From: Actinomycetota bacterium
GTDB lineage: Bacteria > Actinomycetota > Acidimicrobiia > Acidimicrobiales > Acidimicrobiaceae
Reading direction: 5' to 3'
NCBI GenBank assembly: GCA_027366165.1
Contig: DAHXKX010000133.1
Coordinates: forward strand, 1 to 34,429
DNA length: 34,429 nt
This document shows positions 24,280-34,054 of this stretch, piece by piece. Every line of letters starts with the position of its first letter. Within the stretch, counting starts at the first letter, position 1. The notes beneath the pieces were generated by a model that saw only the letters and a program-made list of their open reading frames with translations, was not told the DNA's origin and searched no databases. The position numbers and the translations under genes are program-made.

Positions 24280-25056
24280 TCACCTGACGGCACCCATATG
24301 CAAAAGCTGACCACCGTCGACCACGACCGCCTATCCAGTTACACACGCCGCCATACAGGATGCTAGAAACGCCAACGGCTTGGTAATCTCACCTGGCTCG
24401 ACGAATATGCCCGACGATGTGCGCCGCGCCGCTTCTTAGCTGTTGTCATATCCAAAGCCAGCCGCCCCCACGCGCCTTGGCGTCAAAATAGGTCCGGGAC
24501 AGCCTCCGGCATCCCTTATCGCAGGCTTTACCGCTGCGGTGGCTGTGGTTTTCGTAAAGCCAACAATCCCTGCCTCAGCTGCCGGATATGCGCACCTGTT
24601 TGCCCGTGATGACAAGGCATAGGTTGAAAAACACTGACAAATACGCCCACCTGGTCCTTGATAATCGGCAGAAACCTGCTTGTCATCAAGTAAACCCTCG
24701 TCAATGAATTGGAGATAGCGATATTCCAGAAGTCCAACCTCATGGAGACGATCGAACAGTTTGGGCCTATTCCAGCCACATATATCAAGGCGGTGATCTC
24801 GCCAAACTCCTTCGCCACCTCATCCACAACTTCAGACATCTCCGATTCCACCGACACGCAAGCCACACACCCCGTGTCTGGCCAGACATTCGCGAAAGCC
24901 GCCATTTGGCGATTCGGGTGAAGAGACGGGTTCTTGCCGATCGCAATGATCCTGGCGCCAAGATCAGCCTGTATCACCCAACAGCTAGTTCCAATACCAG
25001 CTGCCGTCCCAGAGACGACGACCACGGAGCCACAAAATTGAAGTGATCCAATCCTT
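24280..25056 (-). pseudogene. Decayed short-chain dehydrogenase/reductase (SDR) gene, copy 1
   Basis: Three reading frames together spell one SDR. From about 25025 the first frame gives VVVVSGTAAGIG (cofactor loop) and ALIYVAGIGPN (NAG motif), running to about 24620. A second frame then gives TYALSSR, CAYPAAEAGIVGFTK and GCPGPILTP, ending in a stop. A third frame gives FVEPGEITKPLAFLAS, then an in-frame TAG at 24331-24333, then AVVVDGGQLLHMG to a TGA at 24280. The catalytic YxxxK reads YPAAE, so the lysine is lost. The 5' end near 25056 is approximate, with a possible TTG start followed by another frameshift near 25030. The ORF track shows only the first piece. It lies between an orphan binding protein and the cyclodeaminase-like gene. 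Confidence 0.85.
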
Positions 25057-25145
25057 TGGACAACTCCTTCTTCACCGAGTCAGCCTCTAAAGGAAACCTC
25101 CGACGACGATTCAGATCTCTTCCAACGGTCAATGGAGACAGGAGA

Positions 25146-26207
25146 CTACTTCAGATATCGATTGGTCCAGATTCCGCCCTCTGACACCGACACGGTTACA
25201 CCTGGTTTCAAGATTCCCGTGGCCTGAGCAAACGAAAGCGCGTCATTCCAGCCGACCTGGCTCTGCTGCATACCTTTCGCGAAGCTGAAAAACTCAAGCG
25301 AAGACTTCACCACTGCCGGCGTCAACGTCGGGAACACCGATTGCACCGCGGCCAAGGCTGCTGGGGTCTGGGCACTCATGTCAGAAAGTGCCTTTCCAAG
25401 CGCCGTGGTAACCGCCGTGACTGTTGCGGGGTGCGCTTTTGCATAGGCGGGAGTGGTTATCAGCACGTTGTACTCCTGTCCAGCTCCGAACTTGAGATCC
25501 TTGGCGCTTGCGAGAATAGTGCCCAGACCCTCCGAAACAGCAATTGTACTGGTGGGAGGACTCGCGATGAACTCTTGCACTAATCCATGCTGCATGGCCG
25601 CCAGCATCGCGGACTCGCTGTTGATTGCCACATTGCTGATGCTTGACGCAGGAACTCCGGTCTCTTGCTCAAAGTCGGAAAGTGCCGCTCCATCAGAGGT
25701 GCTCAAACGCGCGAACTTGGTACCCTCAAGGCCTTTGATGCGATCCGCAATCGGCTCCGTGGGTGAGAGATTGTGAGACTTGATCCAAGAATCGGAAACC
25801 ACAAGCTGTGCGTTGTCGCCCTGGGTTATCGCGCCTACGACAATGAGCGGAATGTTATGGGACGCCGCCAGCAACACGGCTGCGGCGCTGGCAAGTCCGA
25901 ACTGAACACTACCACTCTGAAGTGAGGCATTCACCACACTGCTACCCCCAACAAGGATCGACTTGACATCAACGCCGGCTTGGGTGAAGTACCCCTCCTT
26001 CTGGGCCACATCCACAGCCGTGAGATCCTCCGTATTGACAGCTTTAGCTATCGTTACGCTTCCAAGCGAAGTTGTTGTCGTAGCTGCCACTGTCGTAGGC
26101 ACACTGCTTGCCGACGATGACGCCGCAGACGAAGAACCACAAGCGGCAAAAACCACCGCTGCCGCGAGCGCCGAAGCAGACCCGATGGCGTGAGAACGAA
26201 CTTTCAT
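25146..26207 (-). CDS. ABC transporter substrate-binding lipoprotein (NMT1/SsuA-like)
   Basis: The 353-residue protein starts with a basic, hydrophobic signal peptide and a lipobox, ALAAAVVFAACGSSS, so it is predicted to be a lipoprotein anchored by Cys23. A Ser/Ala/Thr-rich linker follows. The mature part reads VTIAKAVNTEDLTAVDVAQKEGYFTQAGVDV, QSGSVQFGLASAAAVLLAA and IKGLEGTKFARLST, the pattern of two-lobed binding proteins of the nitrate/sulfonate/taurine/pyrimidine-precursor class. No permease or ATPase gene is adjacent; the next gene downstream is a broken SDR. It may have lost its partners or use others elsewhere. The ATG follows a GGGGGG stretch. The ligand cannot be named from sequence. 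Confidence 0.88.
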   Translation of the reverse strand: MKVRSHAIGSASALAAAVVFAACGSSSAASSSASSVPTTVAATTTTSLGSVTIAKAVNTEDLTAVDVAQKEGYFTQAGVDVKSILVGGSSVVNASLQSGSVQFGLASAAAVLLAASHNIPLIVVGAITQGDNAQLVVSDSWIKSHNLSPTEPIADRIKGLEGTKFARLSTSDGAALSDFEQETGVPASSISNVAINSESAMLAAMQHGLVQEFIASPPTSTIAVSEGLGTILASAKDLKFGAGQEYNVLITTPAYAKAHPATVTAVTTALGKALSDMSAQTPAALAAVQSVFPTLTPAVVKSSLEFFSFAKGMQQSQVGWNDALSFAQATGILKPGVTVSVSEGGIWTNRYLK

Positions 26208-26428
26208 TGAACCCCCCTGTAATGAGCAGCCGAATACGCGGTCAAAAACCCTTCTTTGTGGCCGGGGAAGCCCGCATGTTGGCCTACCTCGAATAACGTT
26301 ACTTTTCAGCGAAAAATTGACACCTGCATTCAGCTCCGCAATTGACTAAGTCTTCTCTTCAACCTCACCCCCAAAATTACTATACGAAAAGAGCTTTTTG
26401 CTTCGTGTCCTCCAGGCGGCTCTGCGAG

Positions 26429-27265
26429 CTACTCAAAGCGTACGTTCTTGCTGAAGTCGTAGTACGCATCTTTGTTAGACTCAAACTCCCAGATGACGCG
26501 GTTAGACCGGCCGCTTGTTGCCGACAGGTTTTGCTTAAGAAATCTCACAACCTCGTACATCGCGTTCTCTGCGGCTACCTTCCTGTACCTTCCAGGCATG
26601 GTGTTGTTTAGCCATCCGTGAGGGGCATCCTCAAATATCTTTATTCTGTAGCTCTTGTCATGCTTTTCGAGCACGTTGCGAAGTCTTATCACATCCGGCA
26701 CAGAAATTGAGTGGTCTGCCTCGCCATAGAGTCCCAGGAACGGAGCGTTTAGCTCCTTCAAGACGTCCGCCATGTGTTCAGGCCGCCGCTCGGAAGTGTC
26801 CCAGTCGCTAATACCTCCATATATGATCGCGCAGGCGTTGAGTGGCCTTTTTGCACCGTAGATTATCGAGTAGCGCCCCGTCTGACACACACCAATCATC
26901 CCCAGCCTTGTCGAGTCGGCAACCGGCTGACCGGAAAGGACAGCAACAACCTCATCCAGACGGTCGAGGATATACGGATCAGAAGGAGTTGCCTTGGCCG
27001 CGCCGGCATGCAGAGCATCCTGATCCTCAATATAAAAGAAGAGGTCGGGCGTGGCAACGCAGTAACCTTCATCGGCCAACCTACGGGCCAGATCACCGGT
27101 GTGCTGGACTAACCCATACCTCTCGTGCATCAAGACCACGCTCGGTAAGGCCTCTCTGGTACCTTCTGGAAAGTACAGAGTGATGGGCATTCCAGATCCA
27201 CACACGACAGTTCTAGAATCGACTTGCACTTCTCGCCATCCTTGCTCTATGAAACTTGCAGACAA
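26429..27265 (-). CDS. Dienelactone hydrolase family protein
   Basis: The 278-residue alpha/beta hydrolase has a Cys-Asp-His triad as in carboxymethylenebutenolidase: Cys127 in GVCQTGRYS, Asp184 in GEADHSIS, and His216 in DAPHGWLN. The HERYGL segment (residues 47-52) carries the Glu that activates Cys in this family. Dienelactone hydrolases open dienelactones in chlorocatechol and related aromatic degradation; others act on different esters or lactones. A C-terminal extension of about 35 residues (RSNRVIWEFESNKDAYYDFS) is beyond the usual end. The start appears to be TTG at 27265 with a modest ribosome-binding site. It lies 33 bases after the isochorismatase-like gene, so the two probably form an operon. 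Confidence 0.87.
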   Translation of the reverse strand: MSASFIEQGWREVQVDSRTVVCGSGMPITLYFPEGTREALPSVVLMHERYGLVQHTGDLARRLADEGYCVATPDLFFYIEDQDALHAGAAKATPSDPYILDRLDEVVAVLSGQPVADSTRLGMIGVCQTGRYSIIYGAKRPLNACAIIYGGISDWDTSERRPEHMADVLKELNAPFLGLYGEADHSISVPDVIRLRNVLEKHDKSYRIKIFEDAPHGWLNNTMPGRYRKVAAENAMYEVVRFLKQNLSATSGRSNRVIWEFESNKDAYYDFSKNVRFE

Positions 27266-27298
27266 TCCCGACCGGAAAGTGATTTAGGCGCTGCTGGC

Positions 27299-27931
27299 CT
27301 ATGGAACCATGCATGATATGACCTCGGCTACGGTGCGCACCCGGCACATTCTCGGAAATACATGGTCCAGGAAAAATTCCCGTTGGAGTTTGAAGCCATG
27401 GCATCCGTCGCGCACAACAGTTACCTGATAATCCAGGTCCCTGGCGGCATATGCGGTCGCAGCAACGCCGACGTGGGTGGAACCGCCAACTAAAAGAATT
27501 GTCGAAATACCAAGCGCCCTCAAAGTTGTGTCGAGCGCGGTCCCAGCAAATGCCGACCAACGGTGCTTGGGAATATCGAAATCAGTTTCCGACATTTCCA
27601 GCTCTTTCAGTGGCATCAGTAATGGCGAGCCGGAGCCGTGAGGCGGGACTGTGGGTACCTCGTTTTCAGGGCCCCACGGCCTGAAAGCAGGGTCGGTGTC
27701 CGACATCGTGAGCGCAAAATCCCGTCCGTCCTCACGATGGTCAGCCCGTGCAAATATGACTGGTAATCCGTTGGTGCGACAGGCCGTGGCCAGCTCGATA
27801 ACCTTAGGCAGCGTACCTGCCTCTTCAATTGGAGCTCGATAACATTCCAGCATGTCAAACACTAATAAAGCAGTCTCACCGGCGGACAGTCTGTCGTCGC
27901 CAAATGAAACACCCTGTCTTTCTCGGACCAT
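27299..27931 (-). CDS. Isochorismatase-like (cysteine hydrolase fold) protein lacking the catalytic Cys
   Basis: The 210-residue protein has the isochorismatase fold: ETALLVFDMLECY with the catalytic Asp26, FARADHRED, IPKHRWSAFAGT with Lys122, then ILLVGGSTHVGVAATAYAARDLDYQVTVVRDGC. In amidohydrolase members (nicotinamidase, carbamoylsarcosine hydrolase) the loop contains a nucleophilic Cys in TNVCVEST-type sequences. Here that position is Gly155, coded GGC. True isochorismatases such as PhzD and EntB also lack the Cys, so vinyl-ether hydrolysis is possible, as is loss of activity. ATG follows AGAGGGG, a good ribosome-binding site. It leads the two-gene unit with the dienelactone hydrolase. 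The substrate is unknown. Confidence 0.85.
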   Translation of the reverse strand: MVRERQGVSFGDDRLSAGETALLVFDMLECYRAPIEEAGTLPKVIELATACRTNGLPVIFARADHREDGRDFALTMSDTDPAFRPWGPENEVPTVPPHGSGSPLLMPLKELEMSETDFDIPKHRWSAFAGTALDTTLRALGISTILLVGGSTHVGVAATAYAARDLDYQVTVVRDGCHGFKLQREFFLDHVFPRMCRVRTVAEVISCMVP

Positions 27932-28320
27932 TAGATTTCCCCTCTGGATTTGCCCTGGAACAGCTCATGCACGTGAGCCGTAAAGGCCACAATACACAAA
28001 ACCCATTGCATAATTTTGAATTTGAACCCAGACAATCCGTCTCCAGAACGGATCTCGCTCTGACTCGTTAGCTTGCCGGGCCTTTGTTGACACACTTAGG
28101 TGGGGTGAAAGAGGTTGGCGCCGCCCTTTTGCGAAATATCTCCACTCCCATAGTGCGCGCCTAGAAAATCCGCGAATCCACTGGTCCTGATGGCCAATCA
28201 GTCAAACCCGCCCACGACGCTCCAGACTTGGACATTCCCGTTTCACCACCAACAAATACAGGGCGCGTGGGAGCTTGACCTTGGCGCTCTCGGGTACTGG
28301 TATCTATCGGTGTCTACTGG
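27932..28320. other. Non-coding stretch between the isochorismatase-like gene and SDR remnant 2
   Basis: About 390 bases carry no ORF with recognised motifs. A 47-codon ORF at 28190-28336 (+) ends inside the start of the SDR remnant and has no ribosome-binding site. The region should hold the promoter of the minus-strand isochorismatase-like gene and possibly eroded coding sequence. No repeat or RNA gene was recognised. Confidence 0.35.
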
Positions 28321-29059
28321 GGTGAACATTGTGTGAAGTTGCCGTGGCCAGCGGAACAGGAAAGGGATTCGATCTTGTCATATGTGAGCGGATCCTCAGA
28401 AATAGCCAATACGCCGCCGCATCGTTTGAATCGTCACCTGGCGCACGGAATGCGGCTGAACGCCTTCAAGGAGCAGACGGCTATGTACTCCAGGTACAGT
28501 GCGAGGTTTCCCGCGAGTCGAATTTGGTCCCGGCGATGGAGGGGGCGCTTGAGTTCAGCACGGTGAGGTGCGTCATAAGCAATGCAGGTATTTTTCCACG
28601 GACGTCAGCACGGGAAATGGACTTCGAAGATTTCATGAATGTCGTCAAAGTGATTCCGGAAACCCGTTTCTCGCAAGGCGCACATTCGCACCCGAAATGC
28701 TCAGAGGAGGAGGTGCACTTGTCAACATTACATCCGGAAGAGTCGTCTGTGACACAACAAATCGTACGCACTGCTCCCCAGCAAAAGATGACTTCATCTC
28801 TCTCACGCGATTACTTGCTCTTGCATCGGCGCCAACAATGAGGGTGAGTCAGTACTGCCGAGTGTGACTGACACGGCGCTGCACGGTGCCGAGAGAACCA
28901 CCGACGAAGAGCCCTACGCACGAAACTCGACCATACCCCCTGGGAAAACAATACCTAAGCGATGACTTCGCAGATATTGTGAAATTTCTCCTGAGCGCCG
29001 GGGCACGGTACATCGCTCGTCAAACTATGGCGGTAAACGGTGGCGCTGTACTGCGCTAA
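28320..29059 (+). pseudogene. Decayed short-chain dehydrogenase/reductase (SDR) gene, copy 2
   Basis: The pieces of an SDR lie in successive frames. VAVASGTGKGFDL (degenerate cofactor loop) and CVISNAGIFPRTSAREMDFEDFMNVV come from one frame; FLARRTFAPEMLRGGGALVNITSG and FISLTRLLALASAPTMRVS come from the next; SVTDTALHGAERTTDEEPYARNS, then YLSDDFADIVKFLLSAGARYIARQTMAVNGGAVLR come from further shifts, ending at TAA 29057-29059. The catalytic YxxxK is replaced by CSPAK, so the Tyr is lost. At least two frameshifts are needed to join the protein. The 5' limit is approximate. It is on the opposite strand to the other catabolic genes. The ORF track splits it into unrelated-looking ORFs. Confidence 0.85.
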
Positions 29060-29197
29060 CGCTCCATCTCGAGACAAGGCTGTTCGGAAAGTCTGAACTA
29101 CATTCTCTAAAATAAAACACTAAATTCTTGGCATTCCATCAGCGAGTTGGTAAACAAATGATGAAACTCGGCCGAACTTGTTATATCGTCTAAAGCA

Positions 29198-30193
29198 ATG
29201 AATTCAAAAGCCCAACCACTAGATCGAAACCTTGCCTTCGAACTCGTCCGCGTTACAGAAGTTGCGGCACTATCGGCTGCCCGCTGGATGGGCCGTGGGG
29301 ACAAGAACGGAGCAGATAACGCCGCAGTGGAAGCGATGAGAGCCGTTCTGCACTCTGTTCAGATGGACGGCATCGTTGTCATCGGCGAAGGTGAAAAAGA
29401 TCAAGCTCCGATGCTCTACAACGGCGAGAGGATTGGAGACGGATCATCTCCACAGGTCGACATCGCAGTCGATCCAATAGACGGCACAACTCCAACCGCC
29501 ATGGGCAGAGGCGGTGCCCTGTCTGTCATAGCTGTGGCCGAGCGGGGAACCATGTTTGACCCAGGCCCGTGTTTCTATATGGAAAAGATTGCCGTCGGTC
29601 CGGAGGGGGTTGGGGCGATTGACCTCAACCTGAGCCCCACTGAAAACTTAAATGCCCTGGCCAAGGCCAAAGGTTCCGCCGTCAGAGACCTTACTGCGGT
29701 GATCTTGGACAGGGATAGACACAGAGACCTGATCGCAGAAGTCCGTGCCGCTGGGGCAAGAATTCGGCTGATAACCGACGGGGATGTTGCTGGCGCTATT
29801 TCCACCGGATGGCCCGAGTCCGGATCCGACATCTTGTTTGGTGTAGGTGGAACACCGGAAGGAATCATCGCGGCAGCTGCCCTCAAGTGCATGGGCGGAG
29901 AGATTCAGGGGCGTCTCTGGCCTAGAAGCGAAGAGGAAAAAAGGGGTGCTGAAGCCCTTGGCTACGATTTCGACAGGGTGCTTACCACAAATGACCTCGT
30001 GAGATCGGACAACTGTTTCTTTGCTGCGACTGGTGTCACCGATGGGGAACTCATGCGTGGAGTCAGGTTCAGTTCAACCGGAGCCTTCACTCAGAGTTTG
30101 GTCATGCGCTCGAAATCCGGAACTGTGCGCAGAGTTGACGCACATCATCGTCTCGAGAAGCTCCAAGAATTTAGCGTGGTGCCGCTCTCGTAG
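29198..30193 (+). CDS. glpX: Fructose-1,6-bisphosphatase class II
   Basis: GlpX removes the 1-phosphate from fructose 1,6-bisphosphate in gluconeogenesis. The 331-residue protein contains [27 protein letters not shown] at the start, [17 protein letters not shown] at about 61-77, and the metal-binding [16 protein letters not shown] at about 91-106. [39 protein letters not shown] and an intact C-terminus follow. This class is the usual FBPase in actinobacteria. TTATAT at 29179 is a possible -10 element close to the ATG, and there is no Shine-Dalgarno sequence, so the transcript may have a very short leader (inference). Its last 49 bases overlap the convergent 2H-GNAT gene. Confidence 0.95.
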   Translation: MNSKAQPLDRNLAFELVRVTEVAALSAARWMGRGDKNGADNAAVEAMRAVLHSVQMDGIVVIGEGEKDQAPMLYNGERIGDGSSPQVDIAVDPIDGTTPTAMGRGGALSVIAVAERGTMFDPGPCFYMEKIAVGPEGVGAIDLNLSPTENLNALAKAKGSAVRDLTAVILDRDRHRDLIAEVRAAGARIRLITDGDVAGAISTGWPESGSDILFGVGGTPEGIIAAAALKCMGGEIQGRLWPRSEEEKRGAEALGYDFDRVLTTNDLVRSDNCFFAATGVTDGELMRGVRFSSTGAFTQSLVMRSKSGTVRRVDAHHRLEKLQEFSVVPLS

Positions 30194-31131
30194 CCAATCA
30201 GCCGACTTTGCACCGACGCTGGTCCCGCGCCACAGGCAACGAAAAATGGACTGATGGTGTCCGGAGATACCACGAACACGTTCTCCACATCGGCCAACTC
30301 AAGCTGGTACAAGAGTTCCGTCACAGCGAGTGAACCGACACCAAGCCTTTGGACCCGGTGCTCCACCACTACCGCGCGCACCAGCGCGACTGTGGAATGG
30401 TAGGTTGCCCCGGCACACGCGATCAACCGGCCTTCGCTATACAAGGAAACCACCAGATGGCGCTGCCCTCCAGTCCTTAAACGCCGGTCATGCTGAGGCC
30501 AAAAGAGCGTTGAGGGCACCCCCTCACCCTCCGCCAACTCATAGACGGCCAAGTCGCCAGAGAAATGGCTGAACACTTCGATCGACATGCCACCACGGTG
30601 AACTCTTCGGAGCGGGGTGAACCTGAAATCACTTGAGACTTCCCAATACCCCTGTGCCGGACTCAGCATCATTTCGAACGAGGAGACCTGTTGATCAAAC
30701 AACGGGGACCGGAACAACCGCAATCCACTCTCCACTTCCATCTCACCAACAGGTTCCAGCAGTGTCACGTGAGGAATGAACGGCCGGGTGTTTGGCTTGT
30801 ACAGATCTGAGGACACAAGCCTTTGCTGCAGTGCGCTCATTGGAACAGTGCCATCACCTGATACCGACAGATAGAGAACGGGAGAAACTGGATGAAATGT
30901 TCCCGCCGAACCGACTGCAAGACTGTACGGAGATGTCTCTGAGGCGACCTTCCGAAGCCGGTATATCTCCGCTCCGGCATCTCTTGGGTGCAGGTTGGTG
31001 GGTGGCACCAAGGTTATGTGAGGAGGCACTCTGCCAACACCCAAACCACCAAGTGCAGAACGCAGCCCATCAATTTTTTCCGAATTTGACTTTGCAAATT
31101 TATGGATAAGCCCTAAACGGTACCGTTTCAT
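30145..31131 (-). CDS. Fusion of a 2H phosphoesterase (2'-5' RNA ligase-like) and a GNAT acetyltransferase domain
   Basis: The N-terminal half (residues 1-180) is a 2H phosphoesterase: two HxT motifs, PPHITLVPP (His38) and PHVTLLEP (His121), about 83 residues apart, with YRLGLI at the first strand. Such enzymes hydrolyse cyclic or 2'-5' phosphodiester bonds in RNA or nucleotides. The C-terminal half (about 190-328) looks like a GNAT domain, with [22 protein letters not shown] carrying the acetyl-CoA loop motif QxxGxG and [19 protein letters not shown] as the later strand-helix. ATG 31131 is preferred to the track start 31143 because AGGAGGGGC precedes it. It begins 54 bases after the atpC stop on the same strand and its end overlaps glpX. 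I know no function for such a fusion. Confidence 0.8.
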   Translation of the reverse strand: MKRYRLGLIHKFAKSNSEKIDGLRSALGGLGVGRVPPHITLVPPTNLHPRDAGAEIYRLRKVASETSPYSLAVGSAGTFHPVSPVLYLSVSGDGTVPMSALQQRLVSSDLYKPNTRPFIPHVTLLEPVGEMEVESGLRLFRSPLFDQQVSSFEMMLSPAQGYWEVSSDFRFTPLRRVHRGGMSIEVFSHFSGDLAVYELAEGEGVPSTLFWPQHDRRLRTGGQRHLVVSLYSEGRLIACAGATYHSTVALVRAVVVEHRVQRLGVGSLAVTELLYQLELADVENVFVVSPDTISPFFVACGAGPASVQSRLIGYESGTTLNSWSFSRR

Positions 31132-31185
31132 GCCCCTCCTCAAGAACCTGGAGCAGTCCTAAGGCCTAAACCACCGCACTTTAAC

Positions 31186-31599
31186 TTATCTGCTACCGTT
31201 CCCGGAGCGGGTACTCGCCAAATCAAGACGCACGTGCGCCCGCCGCAACGCAGCCTCCACTCCAGCATCATTTGAATGCATTAGAGTCTCCTCCGCCCTC
31301 ACCATAGCGGCACGGGCACGCTCGACATCAATCTCATCCGGAAGTTCCGCGATGTCGGCCAGAACCCTGACAACCGAGTTCGCGACATGCACGAAGCCGG
31401 CGTGAACAGCGGCTCTCTTCGTTTCTCCGTCAGAAGTGGTCACTGTCATAACACAAGGTTCAAGGTTGCCTATAAACGGAGCGTGACCGGCCATGAAAGC
31501 AATATCACCACCGCCTGTCCGAAGGATCACCATTGAGGCGTCAAACCGCATCAGCGTACGCTCTGGAGTTACAAGCGAGAATGGAAAGGAGTTAGCCAC
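31186..31599 (-). CDS. atpC: ATP synthase F1 epsilon subunit
   Basis: The epsilon subunit links the rotor to the catalytic head and regulates ATP hydrolysis. The 137-residue protein starts FPFSLVTPERTLMRFDASMVILRTGGGDIAFMAGHAPFIGNLEP, the N-terminal beta-sandwich with the GDIAFMAGHAPF-type motif of the family, followed by HAGFVHVANSVVRVLADIAELPDEID and a C-terminal helical pair (VERARAAMVRAEETLMHS). The C-terminal tail is a little longer than the minimal form. It begins with GTG two bases after the atpD stop, with GGAAGG inside the atpD end, so translation is coupled. It is the last canonical gene of the operon. Confidence 0.95.
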   Translation of the reverse strand: MANSFPFSLVTPERTLMRFDASMVILRTGGGDIAFMAGHAPFIGNLEPCVMTVTTSDGETKRAAVHAGFVHVANSVVRVLADIAELPDEIDVERARAAMVRAEETLMHSNDAGVEAALRRAHVRLDLASTRSGNGSR

Positions 31600-31601
31600 T
31601 A

Positions 31602-33050
<1,449 letters not shown>

Positions 33051-33104
33051 CTATCAATAGCGTGGAAAGCATCTTCGGTAGATATTAAATTCAGGTTTTG
33101 AAAC

Positions 33105-34049
33105 TCACGCACCAGCGGTCCCTTTATTGGAATAACTCAATAGATAGGACTCATCGATTACTTTTGACCCGGCCCCAAGTGCCTCAGCACCACCGACAAT
33201 CTCAGTGATCTCGGTGGTGATGGAATCCTGACGGGCTCTGTTCATTACGCGGCTAAGAGTCTTGATAAGCTCTTCCGCATTGTCAGATGCCGCCTTCATG
33301 GCTCTCTGCCTTGCAGCGTGTTCAGCCGCTGAAGCTTCGAGCAAGATTGCAAATATCGTCTCTTCGACATAGATGCGAAGAAGCGGATCGATAATGGCTT
33401 CAGGAGAGGGCTCCACCTCAAAGTCCAACGGTTGGATATCCTCCCGGGATCCAAACTTGGACGGATCAAGAGGCAGGAGCGGCGTAATTTCCAACCGCTG
33501 GTTTCCAGCCGAATAGAAGCGATTAGAAATGATGTCGAAACTCTCCACTTGGCCAGACTCATATGCCTCCAATATTGGAGCAGCGATCCTTCTCGCGTCA
33601 TCATAGACAGGGCGGTCCGTCACCTCGGTGAAGGACGACTCAACCGGCACCTCTCTGTATTTCAGATACGAGTTTGCCTTCCGTCCCACCGCCACCAAGA
33701 AACTGCCCTTTCCAACCTGCCTATAGGCCTGAACCTGTCTCTCGGTGGCGCGCAAGACTGAGGAGTTATACGCACCACACAACGTTCGATCCGCAGTGAT
33801 GGCGAGAATTCCCTTCTTATCTGCAACTGGCGCAGTTCCCAAGAAGACGCTATGAGGAAGACCGGAAGATGCGGATAGATCACGCACCACTCCAACCAGT
33901 TCTTCGTAATAGGGTCTGGCAGCCGAGATCCTCGCCATGGCTTTTACAATCCGTGAAGCGGCGATCAGCTCCATGGCCTTGGTGATTTTCTTAGTTGACT
34001 GGACGCTCTTTATACGCCTTCGGAGAATTCTCTCCTGACCACCTGCCAC
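33105..34049 (-). CDS. atpG: ATP synthase F1 gamma subunit
   Basis: Gamma forms the central rotating shaft of F1. The 314-residue protein begins GQERILRRRIKSVQSTKKITKAMELIAASRIVKA, the conserved N-terminal helix, contains the Rossmann-like part GILAITADRTLCGAYNSSVLR, and ends with the conserved C-terminal helix including SDNAEELIKTLSRVMNRARQDSITTEITEIVGGAEAL. It has a short extra tail (SYLLSYSNKGTAGA). It starts five bases after the atpA stop and lies 66 bases before atpD. Confidence 0.97.
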   Translation of the reverse strand: MAGGQERILRRRIKSVQSTKKITKAMELIAASRIVKAMARISAARPYYEELVGVVRDLSASSGLPHSVFLGTAPVADKKGILAITADRTLCGAYNSSVLRATERQVQAYRQVGKGSFLVAVGRKANSYLKYREVPVESSFTEVTDRPVYDDARRIAAPILEAYESGQVESFDIISNRFYSAGNQRLEITPLLPLDPSKFGSREDIQPLDFEVEPSPEAIIDPLLRIYVEETIFAILLEASAAEHAARQRAMKAASDNAEELIKTLSRVMNRARQDSITTEITEIVGGAEALGAGSKVIDESYLLSYSNKGTAGA

Positions 34050-34054
34050 TTTGG

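Noticed and set aside
28190-28336. 47-codon plus ORF beginning MANQSNPP
   Set aside because: No ribosome-binding site and no known similarity. It runs into the SDR remnant, and its length is within chance expectation.
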